Shown here piece after piece: positions 39,591 through 48,636 of a stretch of 64,000 nt of DNA (its first letter is position 1; each line of letters begins with the position of its first letter). A program made the translations under genes and the position numbers. The notes beneath the pieces are model-generated. The model was given only the letters and a program-made list of their open reading frames with translations, did not search any database and was not told the origin of the DNA. Origin of the DNA: Mesorhizobium loti (GTDB lineage: Bacteria; Pseudomonadota; Alphaproteobacteria; Rhizobiales; Rhizobiaceae); NCBI GenBank assembly GCA_002356515.1, contig AP017605.1, forward strand, positions 1-64,000, written 5' to 3'.

Positions 39591-40857
39591 AATGCAGGTC
39601 GGTGATATGCCCTGAAACGGGCGGGTTGTGCGGCTGGAACATCTTGCCGCGCTCGGCGATGAGGATCATCAGCAGCGCCGCGACCGAGACGCTGCAGAAG
39701 CCAGCGGCAAGCGGCGTCACCGTGCCGTTGAAGGCCTGGCCGATAAGCGTGCCGAGAATGCCGCCGAGAAACGTCTGCATGAAACCCAGGATGGACGACG
39801 CCGTGCCGGCCAGTTGGCCGAGCGGCTCCATGGCCAATGCGTTGAAATTGGCGCCAAGCGCGCCGAAGGGAAGCATGGCGCTGGCGAAGAAGGTGACGAA
39901 CAGCCAGAGCGGCATCTTGATTTCCAGCGAAACGACCAGCCAGGCCAGGCTGATGACCAGAAACAGCAGCAGCGCGCTCTGCGACAGCCGGCGCATGCCG
40001 ATGCGGCCGACGAGGCGAGAATTCAGAAAATTGGAGAAGGCGAGAACGCCTGCGACCCCGGCGAAGATCACCGGGAACATCTCGCCGACGTTGAAGATGT
40101 CGACATAGATCTGCTGCGCCGAGGCGATGAAGCCGAACATGGCGGCAAAGACGAAGGTGCTGGCAAAGGCGTAGCAGAGCGCGATGCGGTTGGTGAGCAC
40201 GATGCGGAATCCACCGACGACGGAGGAGACCGTCAGGGACCGGCGATATTCGGGGCGCAGCGTCTCAGGCAGGCGCAGCAGCGACCACGCCGATACGATC
40301 AGGGCGCCGACGGCCATGGTGACGAAGATGTAGTGCCAGGTCGCGAACAGCATGATGAACTGGCCGATGCCGGGCGCGATGACCGGTATCGCCATAAACA
40401 CCATGAAGATCAGCGACATGACCTCGGCCATGCGCCGGCCTTCGAACGTATCGCGTACGATCGAGACCGCGATGACGCGTGTGGCGGCCGCCCCAATGCC
40501 TTGCACGGCGCGGCATAGCAGCAGCGTTTCAAAGCTTGGCGCGATGGCTGCGGCGGCCGCTGCCGCCACATAGATGATCAGACCCGCGACAAGCGGTGAG
40601 CGGCGGCCGAAACGGTCCGAGATCGGCCCAAAGAACAGCTGGCCGCCGCCAAAACCCAGAATATAGGCGGTGACCACATATTGCCGGTGGTTTTCATTTT
40701 CGACGCCGAGCGAGGCACCGATCTGCTGCAGTGCCGGCAGCATGATGTCGATGGCCAGCGAATTCAGCGCCATCAGCGCCGCGCACAGCGCAATGAACTC
40801 CCAGCGCGCAATAGGCAGTTTGCTTGCCGATTGCGGCGCTGATGATTGCTGGTCCAC
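39589..40857 (-). CDS. MFS multidrug efflux transporter, Bcr/CflA family
   Basis: A 422-residue major-facilitator protein with about twelve membrane segments. The SLAIDIMLPALQQIG first helix and GPISDRFGRRSPL loop between helices 2 and 3 are signatures of the Bcr/CflA drug-proton antiporters. Its stop codon lies in the palindromic element downstream. A terminator-like hairpin of the glutaredoxin gene separates it from the preceding unit, so it probably has its own promoter. Substrate unknown. Confidence 0.92.
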   Translation of the reverse strand: MDQQSSAPQSASKLPIARWEFIALCAALMALNSLAIDIMLPALQQIGASLGVENENHRQYVVTAYILGFGGGQLFFGPISDRFGRRSPLVAGLIIYVAAAAAAAIAPSFETLLLCRAVQGIGAAATRVIAVSIVRDTFEGRRMAEVMSLIFMVFMAIPVIAPGIGQFIMLFATWHYIFVTMAVGALIVSAWSLLRLPETLRPEYRRSLTVSSVVGGFRIVLTNRIALCYAFASTFVFAAMFGFIASAQQIYVDIFNVGEMFPVIFAGVAGVLAFSNFLNSRLVGRIGMRRLSQSALLLFLVISLAWLVVSLEIKMPLWLFVTFFASAMLPFGALGANFNALAMEPLGQLAGTASSILGFMQTFLGGILGTLIGQAFNGTVTPLAAGFCSVSVAALLMILIAERGKMFQPHNPPVSGHITDLH

Positions 40858-40881
40858 GGCAAGTCCGATCTCTCAAACGAA

Positions 40882-40905
40882 AATGCGCCGGCGGGCCGGC
40901 GCATT
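40882..40905 (-). terminator. Intrinsic terminator of the bolA-grxD unit
   Basis: AATGCGCCGGC-GG-GCCGGCGCATT forms a perfect 11-base-pair stem. On the minus strand it is followed by TTTCGTTTG. It lies 96 bases after the glutaredoxin stop. Confidence 0.75.
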
Positions 40906-41000
40906 GGCTCGTCTTGGTCCCGATATCGGGACATAATAAATTGCCGAGGTGGGGCTGCCCCGGCGTTCAGTGCAGTCGCTACGACCTGCCCGAAACCGAA

Positions 41001-41336
41001 TCAGGCAGTGGCTTTGACGCTCACGCCCTTCTCGACGAGGAACGTCTGCAACTCGCCCGCCTGGAACATCTCGCGGATGATGTCGCAGCCGCCGACGAAC
41101 TCGCCCTTGACGTAGAGTTGGGGGATCGTCGGCCAGTTGGAATAGTCCTTGATGCCCTGGCGCAGCTCTGCAGAGTCCAGGACATTCACGCCTTTATAAT
41201 CGGCGCCGATATAGTCGAGGATCTGGACGACCTGGCCGGAAAAACCGCACTGCGGGAACCCGGGCGTGCCCTTCATGAAAAGCACGACGTCGTTGCCCTT
41301 CACTTCATTGTCGATGTAGTCGTTGATACCGCTCAT
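41001..41336 (-). CDS. grxD: Monothiol glutaredoxin, Grx4/GrxD family
   Basis: A 111-residue monothiol glutaredoxin with the CGFS motif (C30 in FPQCGFSGQ) that binds a shared [2Fe-2S] cluster with glutathione and partners such as Bol[20 protein letters not shown] is the conserved glutathione-site block. The start at 41336 (MSGIND) was selected over ATGs further upstream that precede any similarity. The bolA gene lies 151 bases upstream on the same strand, matching the known protein partnership. Confidence 0.96.
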   Translation of the reverse strand: MSGINDYIDNEVKGNDVVLFMKGTPGFPQCGFSGQVVQILDYIGADYKGVNVLDSAELRQGIKDYSNWPTIPQLYVKGEFVGGCDIIREMFQAGELQTFLVEKGVSVKATA

Positions 41337-41487
41337 GGAATGTCCTTTCACGCCTGTGGGAGTCAGGCTCGAAGCATGTCCTTCAAATAAACCCATAGGT
41401 TGCCCGAAACAAGACATTAGCCGCGCCTGGGCCGAAATGGCGCAAAGGATGGGCGGGTTTGGGCCAAGCGGGTTGGTGGGAACTGCC

Positions 41488-41721
41488 TCAGTCGGGAACA
41501 CTGGTCTGCAGCGCCAGTGCGTGCAGCACGCCGCCCATATTGCCCTTCAGCGCGTCATAGACCATCTGGTGCTGCTGGACGCGGCTCTTGCCCCGAAAGC
41601 TCTCGGCGACGACTTCCGCCGCATAGTGGTCGCCGTCGCCGGCGAGGTCGCGGATCGTCACCTTGGCGTCCGGAATGCCGTCCTTGATCAGTTTTTCGAT
41701 GTCGTGGGCATCCATTGCCAT
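41488..41721 (-). CDS. bolA: BolA family protein
   Basis: A 77-residue BolA-fold protein ([26 protein letters not shown] start, [23 protein letters not shown] helix). The histidine near the end and the SRVQQHQ block fit the cluster-binding partner of CGFS glutaredoxins. It likely takes part in Fe-S sensing or delivery together with the gene that follows. The ATGs at 41721 and 41715 are both usable. Confidence 0.93.
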   Translation of the reverse strand: MAMDAHDIEKLIKDGIPDAKVTIRDLAGDGDHYAAEVVAESFRGKSRVQQHQMVYDALKGNMGGVLHALALQTSVPD

Positions 41722-41842
41722 GGCACAATTCCTGTTTCGGGCGGGCGGCAACGTTGCCGCCCGTGCGATGAGAGTCGGATAAACCTAAAGCCTTTCCGGC
41801 CGCGATTGAAGCCGTTCCGTCCTGCACCAGCGCGATTGTCGC

Positions 41843-42376
41843 CTAGGACGCATTCCCGTCCGGATGGACCGCATCGGTCGCAAGGTCGTCTTCGCGCATC
41901 GAGAAGGCGCGACCAAGGCTGAAGACCAGCACATAGAGCGGGATGTTGACCGCCAGATCGGCGATCGGCAGGTAGCTGGTCATTTGCCAGGCTGGCGAGA
42001 AGAACGGCTGGCCGTAGCCGTCGCAGACAAGCGAAGAGCCATACTCCCACAAGGCCCCCAGCATGGCCGCGACTGCGAAGAGCTTGATGCAGGTGACGAC
42101 CTGCCTTGCACGCGCCGGTTCCGGAAGAAGCCGGTTCCAGAGCACCAGACAAACGATCGGAACCGCATAGATGAGGTTCTGCAGCACCAGCATCGGCAGC
42201 GTGCCATTGGCCGAAGCCAGGAACTGCTCACGCCTTTCCAGCAGCGGACAAACCTCGCTCGAGGTCGTCGACAGCAGGAAAAAGACGAACGGCCCGAGGA
42301 ACCAGAAGAAGAACAGCGACGGCCAGAAAACGACTGCAAGCAGCGCCCGGACAGCCAGGTTCCTGTGATTGAGCAT
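41843..42376 (-). CDS. Hypothetical four-helix membrane protein
   Basis: A 177-residue protein I do not recognise. Membrane segments are seen at about 9-32 (Phe/Trp-rich), 59-77, 89-108 and 132-152. There are no enzyme motifs. Its start codon (42376) lies inside the palindromic element at 42371-42420, leaving only 47 bases to the purL stop, so expression may depend on read-through from purL. A slightly longer start at 42403 lies wholly in the element. Confidence 0.6.
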   Translation of the reverse strand: MLNHRNLAVRALLAVVFWPSLFFFWFLGPFVFFLLSTTSSEVCPLLERREQFLASANGTLPMLVLQNLIYAVPIVCLVLWNRLLPEPARARQVVTCIKLFAVAAMLGALWEYGSSLVCDGYGQPFFSPAWQMTSYLPIADLAVNIPLYVLVFSLGRAFSMREDDLATDAVHPDGNAS

Positions 42377-42420
42377 GATCTTTTTCCGAAAACCGGGTTC
42401 CACTTTTCGGGATCATGCTC
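42371..42420. repeat. 50-base intergenic palindromic element, GAGCATGATC type
   Basis: A 50-base palindrome with perfect 10-base arms GAGCATGATC/GATCATGCTC and core CCGAAAACCGGGTTCCACTTTTCGG. It fills nearly all of the space between purL and the next gene and supplies that gene's start codon. Confidence 0.88.
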
Positions 42421-42423
42421 TGA

Positions 42424-44655
42424 TCAACTGGCCTGATCCATGAAGCGGGGGAACCAGCCTTCATGCGCGGCCTTCAAGTCGCTGACCGGGATCGCCCTGG
42501 CGTCGCCGAGCTTCAGCGTGTTGCCGCCGGTCGAGCCGATCCACGGCGCGAAAATGCCGAGCTCGCCCTGCTGCTTGCGGATGGCGTCCCATTCGTCGCC
42601 ATGCGGATCGATCGACAGTGTCAGCAGATAGCGGCCCTGATCCTCCCCGAACCAGACCGGAATCGGATCGGTGCCGACAAGGCCGGGAACGGTCGCGCCG
42701 ATACCCGACGCCATCGCCATTTCGGCCAGCGCCACCGCGATGCCGCCATCGGAGACGTCATGCGCCGCCGTGACGATGCCGGAGGCGATCAGCGAACGCA
42801 CATGATCGCCGACGCGCTTCTCATGCGCGAGGTCCACCGGCGGCGGCGGACCGTCCGTGCGGCCATGGATGTCTCTGAAATAGACGGACTGGCCAAGATG
42901 CGTGCCCCAGGAGGCGGGCGCACCGACCAGCAGGATCATTTGGCCCTCAGCGGCAAAGCCGGTGCGCACCATCTTCGACCAGTCGGCGATGAGGCCGACG
43001 CCGCCGATGGTCGGTGTCGGCAGGATGCCCTGGCCGTTGGTCTCGTTGTAGAGCGAGACGTTGCCCGACACGATCGGAAAGCCGAGCGCGCGGCAGGCAT
43101 CGCCGATGCCTTTCACCGCACCGACCAGCTGGCCCATGATCTCGGGCCGTTCCGGATTGCCGAAATTGAGGTTGTCGGTGGCGGCCAGCGGCAGCGCGCC
43201 GGTGGCGGTGAGGTTGCGCCAGCATTCGGCCACGGCCTGCTTGCCGCCCTCATAGGGATCGGCCTCGCAATAGCGCGGCGTCACGTCGGACGAGAAGGCG
43301 AGCGCCTTGGTTGCATGGCCTTCCACCCGCACCACGCCGGCATCGCCGCCGGGAAGCTGCAGCGAATTGCCCTGGATCAGCGTGTCGTACTGCTCCCACA
43401 CCCAGCGGCGCGACGACAGGTCCGGGCCGCCGAGCAGCTTCAGCAGCGCGTCCGCAACATCGGCCTGCGGAACGTCATTGGCGGCGAGCGGCGCCGGCTT
43501 CTTCGGCTCGATCCAGGGGCGGTCATATTCCGGCGCCTTGTCGCCGAGATCCTTGATCGGCAGATCGGCGACCTGGTCGCCCTGGTGCAGCACGCGGAAG
43601 CGCAGATCGTCGGTGGTCTTGCCGACAATGGCGAAGTCGAGGCCCCATTTGTGGAAGATCGCCTCGGCCTCCTTTTCCTTCTCGGGGCGCAGCACCATCA
43701 GCATGCGCTCCTGGCTTTCCGACAGCATCATCTCATAGGCGCTCATGCGCTCTTCGCGCACCGGCACCTTGTCGAGATCGAGCTCGATGCCGAGGTCGCC
43801 CTTGGCGCCCATCTCGACCGCCGAGCAGGTGAGGCCGGCCGCACCCATGTCCTGGATGGCGATGACGGCGCCCGAGGCCATCAGTTCGAGGCAGGCCTCG
43901 AGCAGGCATTTTTCGGTGAAGGGATCGCCGACCTGCACGGTCGGACGCTTCTCGTCGATCTTGTCGTCGAACTCGGCCGACGCCATGGTGGCGCCGCCGA
44001 CGCCGTCGCGGCCGGTCTTGGCACCGAGATAGACGACCGGCAGGCCGACGCCCTTGGCTTCCGACAGGAAGATGGCGTTGGTCTTGGCGAGGCCCGCGGC
44101 AAAAGCGTTGACCAGGATGTTGCCGTTATAGCGGGCGTCGAAATTGACCTCGCCGCCGACCGTCGGCACGCCGAAGGAATTGCCGTAGCCGCCAACGCCC
44201 GACACCACGCCCGCGACGAGATGCCTGGTCTTGGGGTGATCGGGAGCGCCAAAGCGCAGCGCGTTCATCGCCGCGATCGGCCGCGCGCCCATGGTGAACA
44301 CGTCGCGCAAAATGCCGCCGACGCCGGTCGCCGCACCCTGGTAGGGCTCGATGAAGGAAGGGTGGTTGTGGCTTTCCATCTTGAAGACGACGCAGTCACC
44401 GTCACCGATGTCGACGACGCCGGCATTCTCGCCTGGTCCCTGGATGACCTGCGGCCCGGTGGTGGGCAGCGTGCGCAGCCACTTCTTCGACGATTTGTAG
44501 GAACAGTGCTCGTTCCACATCGCCGAGAAGATGCCGAGCTCGGTGAAGCTCGGCTCGCGGCCGACGAGATCGAGGATGCGCTGATACTCGTCTGGCTTCA
44601 GCCCATGCGCGGCAATGAGCTCGGGGGTGATCGGCACGGAATTGGAAATGGTCAT
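42424..44655 (-). CDS. purL: Phosphoribosylformylglycinamidine synthase, small PurL subunit
   Basis: A 743-residue ATP-dependent enzyme of purine synthesis. This is the small form, which works as a complex with PurS and PurQ, and both genes lie upstream on the same strand (51398 and 48637). The [43 protein letters not shown] and [17 protein letters not shown] blocks are diagnostic. The start at 44655 (MTISNSV) was chosen over an ATG at 44811 with no family similarity. Confidence 0.98.
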   Translation of the reverse strand: MTISNSVPITPELIAAHGLKPDEYQRILDLVGREPSFTELGIFSAMWNEHCSYKSSKKWLRTLPTTGPQVIQGPGENAGVVDIGDGDCVVFKMESHNHPSFIEPYQGAATGVGGILRDVFTMGARPIAAMNALRFGAPDHPKTRHLVAGVVSGVGGYGNSFGVPTVGGEVNFDARYNGNILVNAFAAGLAKTNAIFLSEAKGVGLPVVYLGAKTGRDGVGGATMASAEFDDKIDEKRPTVQVGDPFTEKCLLEACLELMASGAVIAIQDMGAAGLTCSAVEMGAKGDLGIELDLDKVPVREERMSAYEMMLSESQERMLMVLRPEKEKEAEAIFHKWGLDFAIVGKTTDDLRFRVLHQGDQVADLPIKDLGDKAPEYDRPWIEPKKPAPLAANDVPQADVADALLKLLGGPDLSSRRWVWEQYDTLIQGNSLQLPGGDAGVVRVEGHATKALAFSSDVTPRYCEADPYEGGKQAVAECWRNLTATGALPLAATDNLNFGNPERPEIMGQLVGAVKGIGDACRALGFPIVSGNVSLYNETNGQGILPTPTIGGVGLIADWSKMVRTGFAAEGQMILLVGAPASWGTHLGQSVYFRDIHGRTDGPPPPVDLAHEKRVGDHVRSLIASGIVTAAHDVSDGGIAVALAEMAMASGIGATVPGLVGTDPIPVWFGEDQGRYLLTLSIDPHGDEWDAIRKQQGELGIFAPWIGSTGGNTLKLGDARAIPVSDLKAAHEGWFPRFMDQAS

Positions 44656-44889
44656 GGGCGGCGATGTATGTCCATGGAGCGGGGATTTTGAGTCCCCTCT
44701 TATCGCAAGCTTTGCGGCCGATACACCCGTCGATGAACGAAAAAAGACAGAAAGCAACAAGGTGATGGCCGGGGCAGGCCCGCACCGGGGCTTGCAGGCG
44801 CCCGAGATCACTGTGAGGGATGCAAAGCCGAATGGGGAACGCTATGGCGTCCCGGCCGTTGGGTCTGCGACCATTCAGGAGACCGGACC

Positions 44890-45054
44890 ATGGCTACCAA
44901 GCAAGGCAAGAAAGACAATCGCCTCTCGGACAAGGAGGCCATGCATATTGCCGAGACCACCGACGTTTCGCCCGGGCAGGCCAAGGAACTGGCCGAAAAG
45001 CACGGCAAGGACAAGGCCAAGGAGGAAGCCAGAAACTTCAAGGCTGAGGGTTGA
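44890..45054 (+). CDS. Hypothetical small charged protein (54 aa)
   Basis: A 54-residue open frame starting at ATG 44890 with CAGGAGACCGGACC upstream as a good ribosome-binding site. It is rich in Lys, Glu, Asp and Ala, with a likely helical C-terminal half (GQAKELAEKHGKDKAKEEA) and no cysteine. It begins with ATKQGKKDNRLSDKEAM, similar in style to the tiny DUF3606-type rhizobial proteins, but I cannot confirm the family. It is convergent with the MocR gene, 14 bases apart. Confidence 0.55.
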   Translation: MATKQGKKDNRLSDKEAMHIAETTDVSPGQAKELAEKHGKDKAKEEARNFKAEG

Positions 45055-45068
45055 TCCATTCAGCTCTC

Positions 45069-46481
45069 TCAGGAGAAGCTGTCATAGCCGGCGCGGCCTT
45101 CGTCGAGGAGGCGCCGGATGACGGCAACGCCGTTGGCGACATCGCCGCGCTGTCTCGGCTGCGAGGTGCCGAAGCGGACGCCGTGAAAGACCTGCTCGGA
45201 GCGGCCGGCCTTGAACTCATCCTCATCGTCGATCAGCACGCCGTGTTCCAGGCAGGCATTCTTGAAGGTGCCGGAAAGCCAGGGATCGGGCAAGGTCAGC
45301 CAGACGAAGGGCACCTTGTCGTGTGACTTGAACGCGAAGCCGGCCAGCGTCTCGCGCACGATCGCGATGCGGGCGCTGATTTCGGCGATGCAGCGCTTAC
45401 GGATATCGCTGGCCTGACCGGAAAGCACCAGCCTTGTGTTCACCTCCGCCAGCAGGAAGGGCATGCCGCCGGTCATCATCTTGTGGGCGACACGGATCCG
45501 GTGGCGATAGGCAGGAGGGCAGGAGAGCCAGCCGCCGCGGATTCCGGCCGCCACCGATTTCGACAGGCCGCCGGCGACGATGGTTCTTTCCGGGGCATAT
45601 TCGGCAAGCAACGGTGTCGGATCGTCGGTCAGGTGGCCGTAGAGGTCATCCTCGATCAGGATGACGTTGTATTCGCGCGCGACACGCGCGATCGCCACGC
45701 GCCGCGCAGCGGACAATGTCGTCAGGGTCGGATTCTGCGCCGTCGGCATCAGGAAGATCATCCTCGGATGCTTTTGCGCGCAGACGCGCTCGAAATCGGC
45801 CGGGTCGAGACCTTCGTCGTCGGACGCCACCAGCGCCGTGCGCCGGCCAATCAGCCCGGCACTGCGGGAGATCTGCGAATAGGTGAGGTGTTCGAAGGCG
45901 ACATAATCGCCGGGCGTGGTCAGCGCCGCGATCGCCGCCATCACCGCGGCATGGGTGCCGAGCGTCGGAACGATGCTGTCGGCGGCGGGGCGGAACGAGT
46001 TCCGCGACAGCCAGCGGGCGCCGGACTCGTACCAGCGGCTTGGAAAATCGCGCGTATAGCTCGAGATTTCATGGGGATGATCCTGCGCCGTGCGCGACAG
46101 CACATCTGCGACGTCAGTGCCCTGGCCGACATCGGGCGCCGCCGTGCTGTCGAAACGCAGCTTGCCCTGCGGTGCATCGACGGTGCGCGTGCCTTCCACT
46201 GTGACGTCGGGCGCCTCCGGTTTCACGCCGTCGGCGCGCCGGCCAAGCACATAGGTTCCACGCCCCACTTCGCCGCTCACCAGCCCGCGCTCGCGCAGCA
46301 ATTGATAGGCCCGGCCGACCGTACCGACCGTGGTGCCGATGTCATAGGCGAGGTCGCGCTGCGGCGGCAGTTTTGTCCCGGCACCGATCACGCCTTGGTC
46401 GATGCCCGCTTCAACGGAGTCGGCAAGGCGTTGATAGAGCGGCCCGGTGCCGGAGGTCAGATCTGGGAGCCAATTTGTCAT
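45069..46481 (-). CDS. MocR-type regulator (GntR wHTH fused to aminotransferase)
   Basis: A 470-residue fusion. Residues 1-about 75 form a GntR winged helix (LPPQRDLAYDIGTTVGTVGRAYQLLRERGLV). The rest is an aminotransferase I-like PLP domain with the lysine in GGLSKSVAAG. MocR proteins such as PdxR and GabR sense PLP or amines. The start codon lies in a perfect TTGTCA-TGG-TGACAA repeat (46475-46489). It is divergent from the DUF1127 gene, the likely target together with itself. Confidence 0.92.
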   Translation of the reverse strand: MTNWLPDLTSGTGPLYQRLADSVEAGIDQGVIGAGTKLPPQRDLAYDIGTTVGTVGRAYQLLRERGLVSGEVGRGTYVLGRRADGVKPEAPDVTVEGTRTVDAPQGKLRFDSTAAPDVGQGTDVADVLSRTAQDHPHEISSYTRDFPSRWYESGARWLSRNSFRPAADSIVPTLGTHAAVMAAIAALTTPGDYVAFEHLTYSQISRSAGLIGRRTALVASDDEGLDPADFERVCAQKHPRMIFLMPTAQNPTLTTLSAARRVAIARVAREYNVILIEDDLYGHLTDDPTPLLAEYAPERTIVAGGLSKSVAAGIRGGWLSCPPAYRHRIRVAHKMMTGGMPFLLAEVNTRLVLSGQASDIRKRCIAEISARIAIVRETLAGFAFKSHDKVPFVWLTLPDPWLSGTFKNACLEHGVLIDDEDEFKAGRSEQVFHGVRFGTSQPRQRGDVANGVAVIRRLLDEGRAGYDSFS

Positions 46482-46552
46482 GGTGACAATTTTCTATATT
46501 GCACCGGAATATGAGTCAATACATATCAATCGCGCACCAAAAAGGGTGCAAT
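46475..46552. promoter_or_regulatory. MocR/DUF1127 divergent operator-promoter region
   Basis: Three ordered elements are visible: TTGTCA-TGG-TGACAA (46475-46489, over the mocR start codon), ATTGCACC (46498-46505) and, inverted, GGTGCAAT (46545-46552). An extra GCACC stands at 46534-46538, 33 bases from the first, in direct orientation. On the minus strand TTGACT (46514-46519 complement) is a -35 candidate for mocR. The direct and inverted GCACC sites resemble MocR binding arrays. Confidence 0.6.
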
Positions 46553-46574
46553 TGAGAGTTTTGGCAGAAAGAAA

Positions 46575-46826
46575 ATGGATACAATCGCGACAATCCGTCA
46601 TTCAAGAGCCGCGTTTCCGAGCGAGGCGCTGCGCCCGTCCGGCCAGCGCGGCTTTGTCGGCCGTCTGGTGCGCGTGGTCATGTCGCTGGCACGATGGATC
46701 GACCATTTGCTGGAGCGCCGGCGCGGCCGGCTGGCATTGCTGGAGATGACCGACGATCAGCTCAAGGACATCGGCATCTCCCGCTGTGATGCTCACCGCG
46801 AGGGCATCAGGCGTTTCTGGGATTAG
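46575..46826 (+). CDS. DUF1127 domain small protein
   Basis: An 83-residue protein with the DUF1127 arginine-rich core (RGRLALLEMTDDQLKDIGISRCDAHREG) at 49-77. The N-terminal half is variable and carries a hydrophobic helix (VGRLVRVVMSLARWIDHLL). DUF1127 proteins of 45-90 residues are abundant in rhizobia and in Agrobacterium some affect RNA metabolism and phosphate or carbon responses. It shares its control region with the MocR regulator. Confidence 0.85.
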   Translation: MDTIATIRHSRAAFPSEALRPSGQRGFVGRLVRVVMSLARWIDHLLERRRGRLALLEMTDDQLKDIGISRCDAHREGIRRFWD

Positions 46827-46835
46827 AGGCCAAGC

Positions 46836-47477
46836 TTAGCGGACCCGTTTGGCTCCGCGATGGCCGATGCCGCGATCGATAAAAACGGCGACGACGCAGA
46901 TCACCAGGAACAGCGCGGTGATGGCCAATGCCGCCATGGCGACACTGGCTGCGCCGTTCTTCGCGACATCAAGGAAGGGGTAGGGCACCTCGCCGGCAAA
47001 CGGCGCCCGCGCCAGCGCATAGGCCAGATAGGCGATGGGATAGAGTACCCACCAGGAAATGTCGCTCCATCTTGTCCTGCCGTCGGCGCCCGCGATCAGC
47101 CACCACAGCACGAACAGCACCGGCGTTACATAGTGCAGCAGCACATCGCAGAGCAGGAACAGACCCTGCGGCTGCCAGAGCCGCGCCAGGACCGTGGCAT
47201 AGACGATGAAGACCAGGGTGATCGAAACCGCGACGCCCGCCCGCATTCGTGACCCGGCGAAGGCCGGCAGCCAGGCATAGCCGGTGGATGACAGCAAGGA
47301 CGTGTGCACCAGCACGGCGCCGATGTTGGTCAGGATGGTGAAGAAGCTGAACAGGAAGACGATCGAGCCGAGCAGGCTGCGCCCGGCGTCCATCGACGCT
47401 GGAATGCTGATGCAGAACTGCAGGACGAGGCCAGCCAGACCAATGGCCAGACCCGTCACCTGCAGGAAGCGGCCCAT
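46836..47477 (-). CDS. Pr6Pr-like membrane protein
   Basis: A 213-residue protein with six predicted membrane segments. The FFTILTNIGAVLVHTSLL block, the HYVTPVLFVLWWLI block and the WWVLYPIAYLAYALARAPFAG stretch are typical of the Pr6Pr family, a poorly known six-helix group. The start at 47477 (MGRFLQV) follows the lipoprotein stop by two bases, indicating co-transcription with it. Confidence 0.82.
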   Translation of the reverse strand: MGRFLQVTGLAIGLAGLVLQFCISIPASMDAGRSLLGSIVFLFSFFTILTNIGAVLVHTSLLSSTGYAWLPAFAGSRMRAGVAVSITLVFIVYATVLARLWQPQGLFLLCDVLLHYVTPVLFVLWWLIAGADGRTRWSDISWWVLYPIAYLAYALARAPFAGEVPYPFLDVAKNGAASVAMAALAITALFLVICVVAVFIDRGIGHRGAKRVR

Positions 47478-47479
47478 GA

Positions 47480-47887
47480 TCAGGCCGTTGCGGCGCAAGC
47501 CGGATTACCGGCCTGCCAGCGGGCAATGTCGGAGCCGATGCGCGCGCCGAGCGGATCGTTCATCAGCGGTCCGAACGCGTCGACGCGGCTCGAATTGCCT
47601 TGCGCCTGCACGACCAGCAACGGTTTGCCGCCGTAGTGCTTGGCCGGCACCAGAAGGAAGCGCGGCGTGCCGCTGAACGAGTTCAGCTCATTGGCCATCT
47701 GATATTGCTTGAAGGCCGGGTCCTTGCTGGCGATCCAGCATTTGTGGGCAGCGATCGCAACCTGTTCCATGGCCAGCAGCGCCGCGCTCTTGCCTGAGGG
47801 CACAGGCGTGCTCTTCGGGGTCGATTGGCACGACGCCAGGGCAAAGCCTGCCGCGGCGACGAGAACGATCGTCTTGCTCCTGATCAA
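47480..47887 (-). CDS. Small lipoprotein
   Basis: A 135-residue precursor. The N-terminal basic-hydrophobic segment ends with lipobox LASC (C20), so it should be lipidated and outer- or inner-membrane bound. The mature part opens with QSTPKSTPVPSG and then carries AHKCWIASKDPAF and SRVDAFGPLMNDPLGARIGSDIARW. It is not a family I recognise. It sits between the GST gene (overlap of four bases) and the Pr6Pr-like gene. Confidence 0.75.
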   Translation of the reverse strand: MIRSKTIVLVAAAGFALASCQSTPKSTPVPSGKSAALLAMEQVAIAAHKCWIASKDPAFKQYQMANELNSFSGTPRFLLVPAKHYGGKPLLVVQAQGNSSRVDAFGPLMNDPLGARIGSDIARWQAGNPACAATA

Positions 47888-48549
47888 GCGGCACCCATCT
47901 CGAGTTCGGACAGAAAGATCTTCAGGCCGTCGGTCATCTCGCCCCAGACCCGCGACAAGGCCGGATGCTGCGAGGCGATCTGCTCGTAGGCATCGAATTT
48001 GGGATAGGCGTCGAGCAAGTCGTGGCGGCCCGTCATGGCGCGGAAATTGTTGAAGATGAACCGCGTCGGCGTCAGCCAGGCGTCGGCGAAGCTGATGTCG
48101 TTGCCGAGTGCGAAGGGGCCTTGCGCCATGCGCGCCTCGATCGCCGCCAGCCCGTGATGCAGGCGGGCGAATTGGGCGTCGATCTCGGCATTGTTGCGCT
48201 TCGGTACGAAATGCAGCTCGAAAAGCTTCATTGTCGGCGTCAGCACGTCGAGATCGGTGATGCGGGCGAACATGCGCACCAGCGCGCGATCCTTGGAATC
48301 GGGCGGCAGCAGCGCCGGTTCCGGAAACCGCTCCTCGAGATATTCGGCGATGACCACCGATTCGACGATGGTTTCGCCCGAGCCGGTGATCAGCACCGGA
48401 ATCCGGTTCATCGGCGAGACGGCGCGAAACGCCTCGGGGATCGGAAAACCCGGCGGTGGCGCGATGATCTTGAGCGGCACGTCCTTGATATAGGCCAGCG
48501 CCCGCACGATCGACGAGTAGGGCGACAACGGCCGCGAATAGAGTTTCAT
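47884..48549 (-). CDS. Glutathione S-transferase family protein
   Basis: A 221-residue GST with the N-terminal thioredoxin-like domain (KLYSRPLSPYSSIVRALAYIKDV, cis-Pro in NRIPVLI, and the ETIVESVVIAEYL glutathione-site block) and a helical C-terminal domain (LGNDISFADAWLTPTRF). The serine in PYSS is a likely catalytic residue. It is the first of three tightly packed genes downstream of purQ. Confidence 0.9.
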   Translation of the reverse strand: MKLYSRPLSPYSSIVRALAYIKDVPLKIIAPPPGFPIPEAFRAVSPMNRIPVLITGSGETIVESVVIAEYLEERFPEPALLPPDSKDRALVRMFARITDLDVLTPTMKLFELHFVPKRNNAEIDAQFARLHHGLAAIEARMAQGPFALGNDISFADAWLTPTRFIFNNFRAMTGRHDLLDAYPKFDAYEQIASQHPALSRVWGEMTDGLKIFLSELEMGAA

Positions 48550-48636
48550 GACCGTCTCTCTCCCCTCAAAGCGGACTTGCCCAATGGATGGACTGAACTG
48601 TCCGGCTGTTTTTCAAGGCATTTTGCCTTGTTGATG

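Noticed and set aside
42463..44691. 742-codon open frame opposite purL
   Set aside because: Antisense shadow of purL with low-complexity Arg/Ala/Gly composition.
48604..48636. AAGGCA-TTT-TGCCTT hairpin after purQ as a terminator
   Set aside because: On the purQ (minus) strand it is followed by an A-run, not a T-run, and the stem has only six base pairs.
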